Source: an uncultured Eubacteriales bacterium
GTDB taxonomy: Bacteria; Bacillota; Clostridia; Oscillospirales; Acutalibacteraceae
Direction: 5' to 3'
Length of the DNA: 64,000 bases
NCBI GenBank assembly: GCA_934477125.1
Contig: CAKSOL010000003.1
Coordinates: 151,503 to 215,502 of the forward strand
The position numbers and the translations under genes were made by a program. Position 1 is the first letter of the stretch; every line of letters starts with the position of its first letter. Below, one piece after another: positions 1 through 8,903 of the stretch. Below the pieces are notes generated by a model that saw only the letters and a program-made list of their open reading frames with translations, was not told the DNA's origin and did not search any database.

Positions 1-1
1 C

Positions 2-3000
2 GGCGATTGTTCGGGAAACGGTATTATGATAGAAAAGGATAGGTTTGCAAAGTCGGGCTTGACCATTGACTTTGCCGGTCATACCTATACCGTAAACAGC
101 CTTGTCGGAAGTCCGAGCACTTTAACACAGGCGGCGCACTTTGAACAGGGAAATAAAATCACCCTGAAAGACGGAACGCTTTGTGTAAGTGCCGATGTTT
201 CTGCTAAGGCAAAAATCCTTGTTCAGAACTATGCGGAGCTGACTGTTGACAGAATGACGTTGGATGGCACTAATGTTAAAATGAGGTGGCAGAGACTTTT
301 TACATTATCATCAAACAACGGAACAGTTATAATCAATAATTCAAAGATTACTGCTCCTAAGAGTACTCTCGGCAATGCCGTTGATATTTGCGGATTCAGT
401 TCTTATAAGGGTACAGATATAACGGTTTCCGGCGGAAGCACGATTTCAGGAACGGTTTGTGTCAGTGCCGATGCGGCTGAGGGATATGATCTTTCGCTTA
501 ATCTTGAAAGCGGCAGCATAGTCGGTAAATTATTCATGGGTGAGAACGCAGAAATTGCTGAAATAACAAAATCAGAAGATTTTACAATTTCCGGCGCAAC
601 ACCGAGCGGATATAAATGGGAAGACAATGCCGATGGCAGCTCCTCGCTTAAAAAGCTCGATTGTGAGGCATATATTGGCGGAACATATTACCTGACTCTG
701 GAAGAGGCTATTGCCGCTGCGAAAAAAAGCGCAACAATCAAACTTTTAAAGGATATAACCCGCAGCGAAAAGCTTGTGATTGATAAGGCGCTGACAATCA
801 ATCTTGACGGACATACCTTTACAAGTACATATGCAATCAATGGCGGCGATAGGTACGCATTGGTTACTAATGAGAATGTAACTATTAGAAACGGTTCGTT
901 TGTCGCTGAAAATGCACGCGCTGTATGTGCAAATGCGAACCTTACAGTTAGCGGTGCAACTATAAAAAGCGGTGTTACCGGCGGTCACGCTGTATTAGGT
1001 CTTTCCGGAGAGGGTTGTACTTATAATATAACAAATTCCACAATCAAGGGTGATTATGCGGTTTGCGGTTTTGCAAAAAATATAACCGTTAAAATCATAG
1101 GCAGCACTCTTGAGGGTACCGGAAATGTTCTGTACCATAACGGCAGCCATCCTGGATTGAATTTAACTGTTAAGAACTCTACAATTAACGTTGTTGAGGG
1201 TACCGGAAATAACGATGCATGCGGTGTATATATTTCGGGAACGGATACGGCTTATACAACGGTCGGTGCGCAAAAAGCAACATTTACCAACTGCACCATA
1301 AACGGCATAAGAATCGGCGTCGAGGTTAAGTATACCGATCTTACACTTGATAACTGTAATGTTTCTGTGACAGAGACAAATGCAAACTATTCTCAAAACA
1401 ACAACGGTCCGGCGACTGCGGGATTTGCCGTTGTCTCAACCGACAATGCTAAGAACAATACCACACCCGCACCGAAAGGCAGTATTGTTATTACCGGAGA
1501 AAACGGTAAATATACCGGTCTTGTAGGACTTGGCTCTTTTGCCGGAGTCAAGGAGACTTACGGTGAGTTTACCGACACTACCTATGCAATTTCCGGCGGA
1601 ACATTCTCAAGCGCGGTTCTTCCTGAATACTGCGCAGACGGATTTATTCCGGCTCAAAATGTTGACGGAACATACGGCGTTAAATCCGGTTCGTATGTTG
1701 CTGAGGTAAACGGTGCTAAGTATGTTTCTCTTGCAGAGGCTGTTGCAGCTGCAAAAGATGGTGAAACAGTTAAGCTGGTCAGCAATACCGATATGAGCAA
1801 TTCCGGTGCGATAACCGTTGAGGCGAATATTACGCTGGATCTCAACGGTAAGACCCTTAAGATGTCTAATACTAATAAAGGCAGCATTCTGATTAAAAAT
1901 GCAACATTTACCTTAAAGGACGGCACCGATACTGCAAAGAACGGGACCGGAACAGGTAAGATATACACAGAAACTGTGTATAGTAGTTCTGCGACCGGTA
2001 ATTGTCTTATAACTGCTGACGATAACGGTCATTTTGTAATGGAAAGCGGCTTGATTGATGCAGCGAGCTTTACATCCAAAAATGCAGACGAAGGTCAGTT
2101 TGCAGTCGGTGTTTTTAATACCACCAAGAATACAACCGCTTCTCTTACCGTAAACGGCGGTCATATTAAAGCAGGCTGGTATGCTCTTGCAGGAAATGGC
2201 GGGGCAAATAACGGAACCGGAAATATAACCGTAAACGGCGGTATTATTGAATCTGTTGCCGACTATGCGATTTATCATCCGCAGAACGGAACAACAACCA
2301 TAAACGGCGGTACGGTTTACGGCGCGGCAGGCGGAATTTCCCTTAACCGTGGTAAGCTGATTGTCAACGGCGGTACTATCACCTCCAAGGGAACCGGAAG
2401 CACAGGAAACTGGGGCGATGGAACCGGAGGACAGGACGCTGCTGCAATAAACGTCAATGCAGGATACGGTGACGCAGACGCTCAGATTACAGGCGGAAAA
2501 ATTACCGCTGAGAAGGATGCTATATTGCTGGGAACAGGTGCAAACTATAAGGCGACAATAGCTGTTTCCGGCGGAACGTTCTCAAGCGAGGTTCCCGCAG
2601 ATTACTGCTCGGACGGCTATAAGGCTGTTAAAAATTCCGACGGGATGTACGGAATTATAAAAAAGCTGTCTATGACCAGAAATATGATTCTTGAGAATAC
2701 TCTTACAATGACATATAACGTCAATCCCGGAGAATATACGATTGTTAAGGGAGTATATTCATTCTATGATGCTACCCTGAACAATAATGCTGGCGGTTAT
2801 GTGGATACAGTAGTATTGCCTGTTCTTAAATCCGAAGGAATTTATGCTCTTAACTTCAACGGAATAAATTCACAGAGAATGTTAGACGGTCTTAAACTTA
2901 CAATATTCCTTGCCAAAGATAATGATGTTATTGAATATGCGTTGGAAGAAACAACGATCAAGGATTATTTGGTATGGATTCTGAAATCAGATGAACATTC

Positions 3001-3592
3001 AAATTATCATGAACTCGCAAGCAATCTGCTTGAATATGGTGCAGCTGACCAAAAGCTTATGAATTACCGAAAGGATGAGCTTGTTACTGATGTTGTAAGA
3101 GCAGAGGGTGTTACGCTGACTTCAAAATCATACGTTAATAAGTTAGAAAATGTTGAGTCCTGCTCAAAGCTTACTAAGAAAGACGGCGGAATAACGATAA
3201 ACGGTCGTCAGCTTGTTCTTTATAACTCGGTTCACATTAAGCTTGCCTTTGTATTGGAAGAGGGAACGGCGCTTGAAAATGTTTCTTTCGAGGTAAAAGT
3301 TATGCAGGGCGGTTCGGCTGCCAGCACAACACAGTTTAATTCCGCTGACTTTAAGCTGGAAAACGGAAAGTATTATCTTGATTTTTCCAACATTATGGCT
3401 TCTGAGCTTGATAATGAAATAGTATTTACATCATATGTAAATGGTGAAGAGAATGACTCTTATACCTGTACGGTAAATGATTATCTGCGTTCAATATATA
3501 CTAATGATACTAATGCTGATTATGCGAAATTCAAAGATATAGCTTTAGCCCTTTTTAATTGCGGTTATTCCTGCGATAATTTGAAGAAGTAA
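2..3592 (+). CDS. Large repetitive beta-helix surface protein, 5' end outside the window
   Basis: The reading frame is open to the left edge, with in-frame codons before the first ATG (position 26) reading GDCSGNGI, so the gene is 5'-truncated by the window. The visible part is about 1195 residues. It is rich in short G/N/T/S beta-strand repeats typical of right-handed beta-helix (pectate-lyase-like) surface proteins. Two linker motifs of the type LEEAIAAAKK...TIKLL and LAEAVAAAKDGETVKLV open new helical domains near residues 230 and 570. The last 300 residues are a different, more AT-rich module without the repeats. No LPXTG motif or dockerin is visible at the C-terminus. It is probably secreted and involved in adhesion or glycan binding, but the substrate cannot be told. 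Confidence 0.8.
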   Translation, partial: GDCSGNGIMIEKDRFAKSGLTIDFAGHTYTVNSLVGSPSTLTQAAHFEQGNKITLKDGTLCVSADVSAKAKILVQNYAELTVDRMTLDGTNVKMRWQRLFTLSSNNGTVIINNSKITAPKSTLGNAVDICGFSSYKGTDITVSGGSTISGTVCVSADAAEGYDLSLNLESGSIVGKLFMGENAEIAEITKSEDFTISGATPSGYKWEDNADGSSSLKKLDCEAYIGGTYYLTLEEAIAAAKKSATIKLLKDITRSEKLVIDKALTINLDGHTFTSTYAINGGDRYALVTNENVTIRNGSFVAENARAVCANANLTVSGATIKSGVTGGHAVLGLSGEGCTYNITNSTIKGDYAVCGFAKNITVKIIGSTLEGTGNVLYHNGSHPGLNLTVKNSTINVVEGTGNNDACGVYISGTDTAYTTVGAQKATFTNCTINGIRIGVEVKYTDLTLDNCNVSVTETNANYSQNNNGPATAGFAVVSTDNAKNNTTPAPKGSIVITGENGKYTGLVGLGSFAGVKETYGEFTDTTYAISGGTFSSAVLPEYCADGFIPAQNVDGTYGVKSGSYVAEVNGAKYVSLAEAVAAAKDGETVKLVSNTDMSNSGAITVEANITLDLNGKTLKMSNTNKGSILIKNATFTLKDGTDTAKNGTGTGKIYTETVYSSSATGNCLITADDNGHFVMESGLIDAASFTSKNADEGQFAVGVFNTTKNTTASLTVNGGHIKAGWYALAGNGGANNGTGNITVNGGIIESVADYAIYHPQNGTTTINGGTVYGAAGGISLNRGKLIVNGGTITSKGTGSTGNWGDGTGGQDAAAINVNAGYGDADAQITGGKITAEKDAILLGTGANYKATIAVSGGTFSSEVPADYCSDGYKAVKNSDGMYGIIKKLSMTRNMILENTLTMTYNVNPGEYTIVKGVYSFYDATLNNNAGGYVDTVVLPVLKSEGIYALNFNGINSQRMLDGLKLTIFLAKDNDVIEYALEETTIKDYLVWILKSDEHSNYHELASNLLEYGAADQKLMNYRKDELVTDVVRAEGVTLTSKSYVNKLENVESCSKLTKKDGGITINGRQLVLYNSVHIKLAFVLEEGTALENVSFEVKVMQGGSAASTTQFNSADFKLENGKYYLDFSNIMASELDNEIVFTSYVNGEENDSYTCTVNDYLRSIYTNDTNADYAKFKDIALALFNCGYSCDNLKK

Positions 3593-3607
3593 AGGAAGGT
3601 GAATATT

Positions 3608-3715
3608 ATGAAAAGCATTAAAGCAGAATTGGAAATTATAAAGCTTGATAATTGTGATATTGTTACTACTTCAGGCGGCAGCGGCGGTACACTATTCCCG
3701 GAGCAACAGCTTTAA
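3608..3715 (+). CDS. 35-residue peptide with a VTTSGGSGG tail
   Basis: An ATG follows a good ribosome binding site (AAGGAAGGTG) 16 bp after the stop of the beta-helix protein and opens a 35-codon frame ending in TAA. The N-terminal half is charged and amphipathic (MKSIKAELEIIKLDNCD), followed by IVTTSGGSGG and a short tail. From memory, short peptides with a D-[IV]-[IV]-T-[TA]-S motif recur in gut Ruminococcaceae and Lachnospiraceae, often near large surface proteins, and have no known function. It has no signal peptide. It is co-directional with the surface protein and ends before a strong terminator, so they are probably co-transcribed. A RiPP-like precursor is conceivable, but no modifying enzyme is visible in the window. 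Confidence 0.6.
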   Translation: MKSIKAELEIIKLDNCDIVTTSGGSGGTLFPEQQL

Positions 3716-3751
3716 TAAGGCGTTTTACCCGAATTACACTGATTAAACCAA

Positions 3752-3785
3752 GGGCAGGCGGCTGAGAGCCGTCTGCCCGATTTTT
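3752..3785 (+). terminator. Intrinsic terminator
   Basis: GGGCAGGCGGCT pairs with AGCCGTCTGCCC (one mismatch or wobble) and is followed by ATTTTT. It ends the surface-protein/peptide transcript. Confidence 0.85.
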
Positions 3786-3799
3786 AAAGGACGAAAAAT

Positions 3800-4159
3800 A
3801 TGAAAAATTTCTCTATTTTATTGTTTCTGGCAATGCTTGCGGTTTTGCTTACCGCTTGCGGCGGGAAGAGCAGTAAAGCTGCGGAATCCGAAAATAAAGG
3901 CACAGCCGACAGCTCGTTTATTTCGGAAAATCAGAATAGTAATGATGCGGGGCAAGCCATACCCGAAAAAGAGACAGAAAGCGGACAAAAAAACAGCGGC
4001 AGCACAACAACAGAGGGTTCGTCTGCTGAAGGCTCAGGCAACACAGGCAATACCTACGATACGCCGGAAAGCAAGCCGGACAGCGATGCCGATAATTTGC
4101 CTGACAGCAGCTCCGGATATGACGGAAATAAAATAGTACTTCCGCAGCAGCCGGTTTAA
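3800..4159 (+). CDS. Small Ser/Glu/Asn-rich lipoprotein
   Basis: This 119-residue protein starts with a typical lipoprotein signal: a short basic start, a hydrophobic stretch, then the lipobox LLTAC with Cys at about residue 20. The rest is low complexity, rich in S, E, N, G and D, and ends in a proline/glutamine tail. No fold is recognisable. It is predicted to be exported and lipid-anchored on the outer face of the membrane, with a disordered chain that may act as a spacer. It lies just after a terminator, so it either has its own promoter or relies on read-through. An overlapping +1 frame is also open but lacks a signal and is a shadow. Confidence 0.75.
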   Translation: MKNFSILLFLAMLAVLLTACGGKSSKAAESENKGTADSSFISENQNSNDAGQAIPEKETESGQKNSGSTTTEGSSAEGSGNTGNTYDTPESKPDSDADNLPDSSSGYDGNKIVLPQQPV

Positions 4160-4228
4160 CGACTGTACATTTTGCTGCTTGCAGTATGGGATAAATGAAA
4201 CACAAAATCCGGCGTCTGACGGCTGAAT

Positions 4229-4453
4229 TTACAGTTCAAAGTCCTTTGAGCTGAATTCTCCGGCGGGCGCTGTTTTTCTCGGAGTTCTTTTGAGCACATC
4301 GTATTTAAAGCTGCGGCAGCTGTCCGTCGGGGCGGTGACTCCTCTTTTAACGCAGAAAATTTCCTCTGTGTATTCGGACTTATGACCGTGCAGACAATAC
4401 GCGCATGCAGGGGGTATCTCGCGGTTAAAAAACGGTTTTGCCAATTTTATCAT
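4229..4453 (-). CDS. Small conserved cysteine protein
   Basis: The 74-residue protein has four cysteines in the order AC-x2-C ... FC-x3-G ... DSC-R-x-F, followed by a basic KYDVLKRTPRK segment and an acidic FSSKDFEL end. I recognise this pattern from short conserved hypothetical proteins common in Clostridia, probably metal-binding. The function is unknown. An AAGGA motif touches the ATG directly, which is poor spacing; an in-frame TTG three codons later is better placed, so the true start may be at 4444. It precedes nothing co-directional and follows the AraC gene on the same strand by 28 bp, so it may be the second gene of that transcript. Confidence 0.7.
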   Translation of the reverse strand: MIKLAKPFFNREIPPACAYCLHGHKSEYTEEIFCVKRGVTAPTDSCRSFKYDVLKRTPRKTAPAGEFSSKDFEL

Positions 4454-4481
4454 TCCTTGTTATTATAAATTTCGGTCGGAT

Positions 4482-5318
4482 TTAGTGCTTTTGCCGGTAT
4501 TCGGTAGGTGAAATTCCGAAATGGCGGCGAAAGCAGCTTGAAAACCGGCTGATACTGTAAAATCCGCAGAGCGTTGCGGTTTCATTTATCGGAAGCTGCT
4601 TTTTAAGCAGCTTTTTTGAATATTCCAGACGTAAAATCCGGATATATTTTATGGCGCTTATTCCGGCAAGCTCCTTAAACCTACGGCAAAAGTATGCCTC
4701 GTTATATCCGAATTGCAGGCTCAGTCCGCTGACTGTCAGCGGCTCGGTAAAGTGAATGTTTATGTAATCAAATATTTCCCGGAAACGAGAATCCGTGCTG
4801 TAAGGCACAGGGTCCTTTATCCGGCAGTACCGGCACAGCGCCGCAATAAGACGGTACACCTCGCCGACAGCCTCAATCGCCGCCTCTCCGTCGTTTGAGG
4901 AATCAAGGCGGATAATGCTGTCCAGAGCGTCTATAACCTCGGATGCGCCTGTATGGGTCTCGAATTGAATTTGGGAGCTTATTATTCCGTTTATAAACTG
5001 CGATGACGCCTTGCTTGCGTTGCAAAAATCAGCAGGGTCGAACATAACCGTTACATATTCCGCGCCGTTCGCTCCGGCAAAGCCACCGTGAGGTCTGCAT
5101 GGGCATATTATAACCGCCTGCCCGGCGTCAACGATGAATTTCCGGTCGCTTATATCGCATTCAAGGCTGCCGCTTATAACCCTTATCAGCTCCATACGCT
5201 CATGCCAATGAAGCGAAAAAGCGATTTTATTCGGCTGAATCCGGATGGGCGACAGAACCTTGACCGCACTTCCGGGATAGACTATCGGAGTGTATTCCTT
5301 ATATACTATGTCTGCCGT
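4482..5318 (-). CDS. AraC-family regulator with apparent ACG start
   Basis: The C-terminal 100 residues form an AraC DNA-binding domain with two helix-turn-helix units (LTVSGLSLQFGYNEAYFCRRF; INETATLCGFYSISRFSSCFRR). The N-terminal part is a cupin sensor domain. The first ATG (5195) would cut the cupin inside the conserved region, because the codons upstream encode FSLHWHERMEL, typical of such N-termini. The same frame continues 41 codons further to an ACG at 5318-5316, which sits 8 nt behind a GAGGTG Shine-Dalgarno site; an in-frame TGA lies just beyond, and no ATG, GTG or TTG exists between. With ACG the protein is 278 residues, the normal family size. It is divergent from the sugar isomerase/dehydrogenase operon and probably controls it. 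Confidence 0.8.
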   Translation of the reverse strand, partial: TADIVYKEYTPIVYPGSAVKVLSPIRIQPNKIAFSLHWHERMELIRVISGSLECDISDRKFIVDAGQAVIICPCRPHGGFAGANGAEYVTVMFDPADFCNASKASSQFINGIISSQIQFETHTGASEVIDALDSIIRLDSSNDGEAAIEAVGEVYRLIAALCRYCRIKDPVPYSTDSRFREIFDYINIHFTEPLTVSGLSLQFGYNEAYFCRRFKELAGISAIKYIRILRLEYSKKLLKKQLPINETATLCGFYSISRFSSCFRRHFGISPTEYRQKH

Positions 5319-5395
5319 AACAGTCTCACCTCAAATTCAAAAAGGTAAAAAACGAACAAATAAAGGTAAAATATATTATTTCATTTTTTCTTAAC

Positions 5396-5409
5396 CTATG
5401 ATACCATAG
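5396..5409. promoter_or_regulatory. Palindrome in the divergent araC/isomerase intergenic region
   Basis: CTATG-ATAC-CATAG is a perfect 5-bp inverted repeat about 60 bp upstream of the isomerase start and 80 bp upstream of the regulator. It is a candidate operator only. The surrounding 100 bp are AT-rich, but I could not fix convincing -35 and -10 boxes. Confidence 0.3.
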
Positions 5410-5468
5410 CATTAAGGAAAAAGCAAGGCTTTAGCCTTATTTCCATAAAATTTTGAGAGGTGCTGCTT

Positions 5469-6317
5469 ATGAAAATAGGAACTTGTATAGGTATTGACGA
5501 CGATGCGCCGCTTAGGCAAAAATTTGAAATGCTGCGTGAAAACGGCTTTGACAGCTGCCAGATACTTTCCTGGAAGCCCGAACGCCGCACCCCGGAAAAC
5601 GAGGAGCTGCTGCGTTCGCTCATTAAGGAATACGGCATAACCGTATCAGCTTTTTGGTGCGGATGGGAGGGACCTTGCGTATGGAACTTCTATGAGGGTC
5701 AGAAAACAATAGGCCTTGTTCCGCCGGAATACCGCGAAATGCGCGTAGGCAACCTTTGCGAGGGAGCCGATTTTGCCCATAGGCTCGGAATAGAGGATGT
5801 TGTTACTCACATGGGCTTTATTCCCGAAAGTCCGTTTGATTCAAATTGGGAGGGCTTTTGCGACGCTGTACGCCGAGTTGCGCTGCATTGCAAGCAAAAC
5901 GGTCAGCATTTGCTGTTTGAAACCGGTCAGGAAACGCCGGTAACGCTTTTGCGCTGCTTTGAGACCGTAGGAACCGATAACCTCGGTATAAATCTTGATA
6001 CCGCAAACGTCATTCTTTACGGTAAGGCAAATCCCGCCGACGCACTTGACGTTTTCGGAAAATACGTCCGCAATCTTCATGCGAAGGACGGCTTTTATCC
6101 GACAAACGGTCATGACCTCGGAACCGAAGCCCGCATAGGCGACGGCAAGGTTGATTTCCGCGCGGTATTCACTAAGCTTCACGAGCTCGGCTACGACAGA
6201 TACGTAACTATCGAGCGCGAGATAGAGGGAGCTCAGCAGATAGAGGATGTACGCTATTCCAAAACATATCTGGAAAAAATAATAACCGAAATATACGGGG
6301 AGGATGCATTATGTTAA
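5469..6317 (+). CDS. Sugar phosphate isomerase/epimerase (TIM barrel, xylose-isomerase-like)
   Basis: This 282-residue protein has the AP-endonuclease-2/xylose-isomerase-like TIM-barrel pattern. Probable divalent-metal ligands are the Glu in LLFETGQE, the Asp in NLDTANV, the His in RNLHAKDG and the C-terminal Glu in VTIEREI. The ATG at 5469 is preferred over an upstream GTG at 5460 because it is correctly spaced behind GAGAGGTG. The stop overlaps the ATG of the next gene (an oxidoreductase) by 7 bp, so the two are translationally coupled. Such pairs usually interconvert inositol-like or keto-sugar intermediates. The exact substrate cannot be read from sequence. The divergent AraC gene is the likely regulator. 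Confidence 0.88.
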   Translation: MKIGTCIGIDDDAPLRQKFEMLRENGFDSCQILSWKPERRTPENEELLRSLIKEYGITVSAFWCGWEGPCVWNFYEGQKTIGLVPPEYREMRVGNLCEGADFAHRLGIEDVVTHMGFIPESPFDSNWEGFCDAVRRVALHCKQNGQHLLFETGQETPVTLLRCFETVGTDNLGINLDTANVILYGKANPADALDVFGKYVRNLHAKDGFYPTNGHDLGTEARIGDGKVDFRAVFTKLHELGYDRYVTIEREIEGAQQIEDVRYSKTYLEKIITEIYGEDALC

Positions 6318-7255
6318 AGGTTTGTCTTGTCGGAGTCGGAGGAATAAGCGGCGCGCATATTCCTGCCTGGAAAAATATGAGCGACGCGGAGCTTACCGGT
6401 ATCTGCGATATCCGTCCGGAGCAGATGGAAAAATATCCGGAGCTTAACAGATATACCGATTTTGACGAAATGATTGAAAAGGAAAAGCCGGATATAGTCG
6501 ATATATGCCTGCCGACATTTCTTCATATCGAGTATTCTCTGAAGGCTATCCGCCGCGGAATAAACGTTATCTGCGAAAAGCCGGTATCCTTACATCGCGA
6601 CGATATAGAAAAGGTATACGGCGCTGCAAAGGAAAACGGCGTTCACTTTATGATAGCGCAGGTTTTGAGATTCTGGCCGGAATACGAGTTTGTTGAGGAG
6701 GTTTACCGTACCGGGAAATACGGCAGACTGCTTTCCGGAAATATGTCCCGCCTGAGCCTGCGCCCGAAATGGACCTGGGACGGCTGGATGACCGATGAAA
6801 AGCGCAGCGGTCTTGTTCCGTTCGACCTCCATATTCATGACCTTGATTTTATGGTGTGGGCATTCGGAAAGCCGGTAAATGCTTACCGTAACCGTTCTAA
6901 GCAGCCTGACCAGGACTATATAAGCGCAACATATGAATACGACGGATTTTTCATCAATACCGAGGCTTCCTGGTATAATTCACCGATACCCTTTGAAATG
7001 AGCTTCCGTTTCCAGTTTGAAAAGGCGGTTATCGTATTCAAAGAGGGCAAGCTGACTATTTATGAGTCGAACGGAAACACGATTTTGCCGGGCGAGTCAA
7101 GCAGCGCCGATACAGGCGATATATCTATCCCTAAGAGCGACGCTTACGCTAATGAAATCCGTTATTTTACCGACGCGGTTATCAACGGAACACCGATAGA
7201 ACGCGTTACTCCCGAAAGCCTTGACACAGTTCTGAGCCTTTTGGATAAATTTTAA
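6311..7255 (+). CDS. Gfo/Idh/MocA-family NAD(P)-dependent sugar dehydrogenase
   Basis: The N-terminal Rossmann fold shows GVGGISGAHI (dinucleotide binding) and the family motif CEKPVS near residue 95. The C-terminal alpha/beta domain carries the FDLHIHDLDFMVWAFG motif (about residues 170-185) with the catalytic-site histidines. At 314 residues it is slightly shorter than the usual 330-350. It overlaps the preceding isomerase gene. Together they suggest oxidation or epimerisation of a sugar or cyclitol, in the cytoplasm. A strong terminator follows, so this is a two-gene operon. Confidence 0.9.
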   Translation: MLKVCLVGVGGISGAHIPAWKNMSDAELTGICDIRPEQMEKYPELNRYTDFDEMIEKEKPDIVDICLPTFLHIEYSLKAIRRGINVICEKPVSLHRDDIEKVYGAAKENGVHFMIAQVLRFWPEYEFVEEVYRTGKYGRLLSGNMSRLSLRPKWTWDGWMTDEKRSGLVPFDLHIHDLDFMVWAFGKPVNAYRNRSKQPDQDYISATYEYDGFFINTEASWYNSPIPFEMSFRFQFEKAVIVFKEGKLTIYESNGNTILPGESSSADTGDISIPKSDAYANEIRYFTDAVINGTPIERVTPESLDTVLSLLDKF

Positions 7256-7273
7256 ATCCGAAACAAAAAATTC

Positions 7274-7308
7274 AGCTGTCTCACCTTTTTAGGTGAGACA
7301 GCTTTTTT
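7274..7308. terminator. Intrinsic terminator
   Basis: AGCTGTCTCACCT and AGGTGAGACAGCT form a perfect 13-bp stem around a four-T loop, followed by a run of T. It ends the isomerase/dehydrogenase operon. It could also work for the opposite strand. Confidence 0.9.
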
Positions 7309-7377
7309 AAATTCTTATTATTTTGACTGCGGAATTTTCCGTATTTAGATTAAGGCGATTAAAACCGGATACCGGTA

Positions 7378-8454
7378 TTACGGTAAAAAGTATATTTCAA
7401 CGTTTCTTCTCCCGAACGCCGCACAGTCGCTGCGTGTCGAAAAGAAAAGGTCAACGTTTGTCGGTCTGGATTTTACAAATCCTCCTGTATCTGCGGCAAC
7501 GGCATAGCCGTAGGTGAAGCGGCCGTCGCTTGATACGATATACATTCTTGTACCGTAGGGTATTATTTTCGGATTTACCGCAATATATCCGGGCTGCGGC
7601 GCAACGCCGGTTGCGCAGTTGTGACCTGTATAGGTGTAGGCTGTCGCCTGAACCGTCATATGCTTTGTGTAGCCTATCGGTATTCCGTTTTCATCAAGCT
7701 CTATCGGAACGGCAGGGGCAAGGGTGGATATCGCCGAAACAGATGATGCGGTAACGGTTTTAGCCGCCACCGGCTTTGTTCCAATGATTTTTTTTGCGCT
7801 TATCGCCTCTGAAAGCAGAACCGTGCCGTCAATGCGGGTTTCAACCGTCTCTCCGTTGACGGTGCGCGAGGTGTAGTTGACCTGTCTTACGCCGTCCGTT
7901 CCCTTTTCCTCCGAGACGCTCCCTGCCGGAAGCTCCGAGGAATAGATCGTCTCAACAGCAGCCGGAACGGCCTCGGTATAGCTGCCGGAAACATAATTTA
8001 CATCGGTAAAGTCAATATATGCGGTTTCGGTTATGAGAGTGTCCGCCGATGGCTCAAGAAAATCGTATTGGTCAACCGTAATTCCGGCTGCGGCGAGAAT
8101 TTGGGCAACCGTACCCCTTGCCGCCTCAAGCTCGCGGGTTGTGCCGCCTATGGTGAGGTAAACCGGGAATGTGTATTCAATCTCGACATCCGTATTGTAG
8201 CTTTTGCGGTTAAGAGCCTTAATACGGTAACGGTCGGACTTGAGCCTGACCGCACAAAGCGCCGTTGAAACATCGTCCGAAAGAGAGCGGACAAGATACC
8301 GGCTTTCTCCGTCAAAAATGCGCACCGTGCGGAGCGACTGATGGAGAAAAACGCCCGAAACGGCGGTTACCGCGCAGAGCAGCATTATCATCGGGATACG
8401 AAGCATAGGCTTGCCCGCAATATTGCGCAAACGGTATTTTATCTTTTCTAACAT
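7378..8454 (-). CDS. Membrane-anchored G5/3D-domain cell-wall protein (YabE/RpfB-like)
   Basis: The start is placed at the ATG at 8454, 7 nt behind AAGGAGA, giving 358 residues; an upstream in-frame ATG has no such site. There is one N-terminal membrane segment (about residues 18-38). A DUF348-type repeat, a G5 domain (about 180-250) and a C-terminal 3D domain follow. The 3D domain holds the acid residues of AADTGG and NVDLFF, as in lytic-transglycosylase-like proteins of the MltA fold. In Firmicutes such proteins (YabE, RpfB-like) cleave or remodel peptidoglycan. Its promoter region carries a GTTACAA/TTGTAAC palindrome that also occurs at the M23/G5 peptidase gene at 55.4 kb, which suggests shared control. 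Confidence 0.88.
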   Translation of the reverse strand: MLEKIKYRLRNIAGKPMLRIPMIMLLCAVTAVSGVFLHQSLRTVRIFDGESRYLVRSLSDDVSTALCAVRLKSDRYRIKALNRKSYNTDVEIEYTFPVYLTIGGTTRELEAARGTVAQILAAAGITVDQYDFLEPSADTLITETAYIDFTDVNYVSGSYTEAVPAAVETIYSSELPAGSVSEEKGTDGVRQVNYTSRTVNGETVETRIDGTVLLSEAISAKKIIGTKPVAAKTVTASSVSAISTLAPAVPIELDENGIPIGYTKHMTVQATAYTYTGHNCATGVAPQPGYIAVNPKIIPYGTRMYIVSSDGRFTYGYAVAADTGGFVKSRPTNVDLFFSTRSDCAAFGRRNVEIYFLP

Positions 8455-8610
8455 TAAAAGTCTCCTTTTGATCTTTTGTACCGCCGGGCTGTTCAGATAA
8501 GCTAAGCCCTGACGGATCCGCAAGTCGTGTGTTATTATATGCAGTTTGAACCTCAATGTCAAACCGCTCGGAACTCAAAATTTTGTTGAAAACAAACAAA
8601 TTAAAAAAGA

Positions 8611-8638
8611 ATTACAAAATAGTTACAAGTTTGTAACC
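8611..8638 (-). promoter_or_regulatory. Candidate operator for the G5/3D gene
   Basis: At 8622-8637 there is a perfect palindrome, GTTACAA-GT-TTGTAAC. Read in gene direction, TGTAAC-TATTT-TGTAAT also fits the WalR/YycF direct-repeat consensus TGTWAH-N5-TGTWAH. The element lies about 170 bp upstream of the start codon. I could not place the promoter boxes with confidence. Confidence 0.55.
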
Positions 8639-8761
8639 TTGATTTAGTGACAAAATTTGCAAAATTGCTTGTGCAATTCGCTGTTTTTGGGTTCCCAAAA
8701 CCCCATAAAGCGCGGTAAAATGTGGGAATATGACAAAAAACACAATATATTAAATTCGGAC

Positions 8762-8790
8762 TTTACAAATGACCGGATATATGGTATTAT
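8762..8790 (+). promoter_or_regulatory. Sigma-A promoter for pyrR-uraA
   Basis: TTTACA, a 17-nt spacer and TATTAT. Transcription would start near 8797, leaving a leader of about 185 nt before pyrR. That is the long leader expected for pyrimidine attenuation. Confidence 0.75.
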
Positions 8791-8903
8791 ATGAATAACT
8801 TAAATATTTTATGTATTTTATGCTTTCCTTTAAGTTCGGTACCGTGATACCGCCAAGGTTTGCCGTTTCGCCGTATGCTTTGCGGTATAAATGCGGATAT
8901 CTG

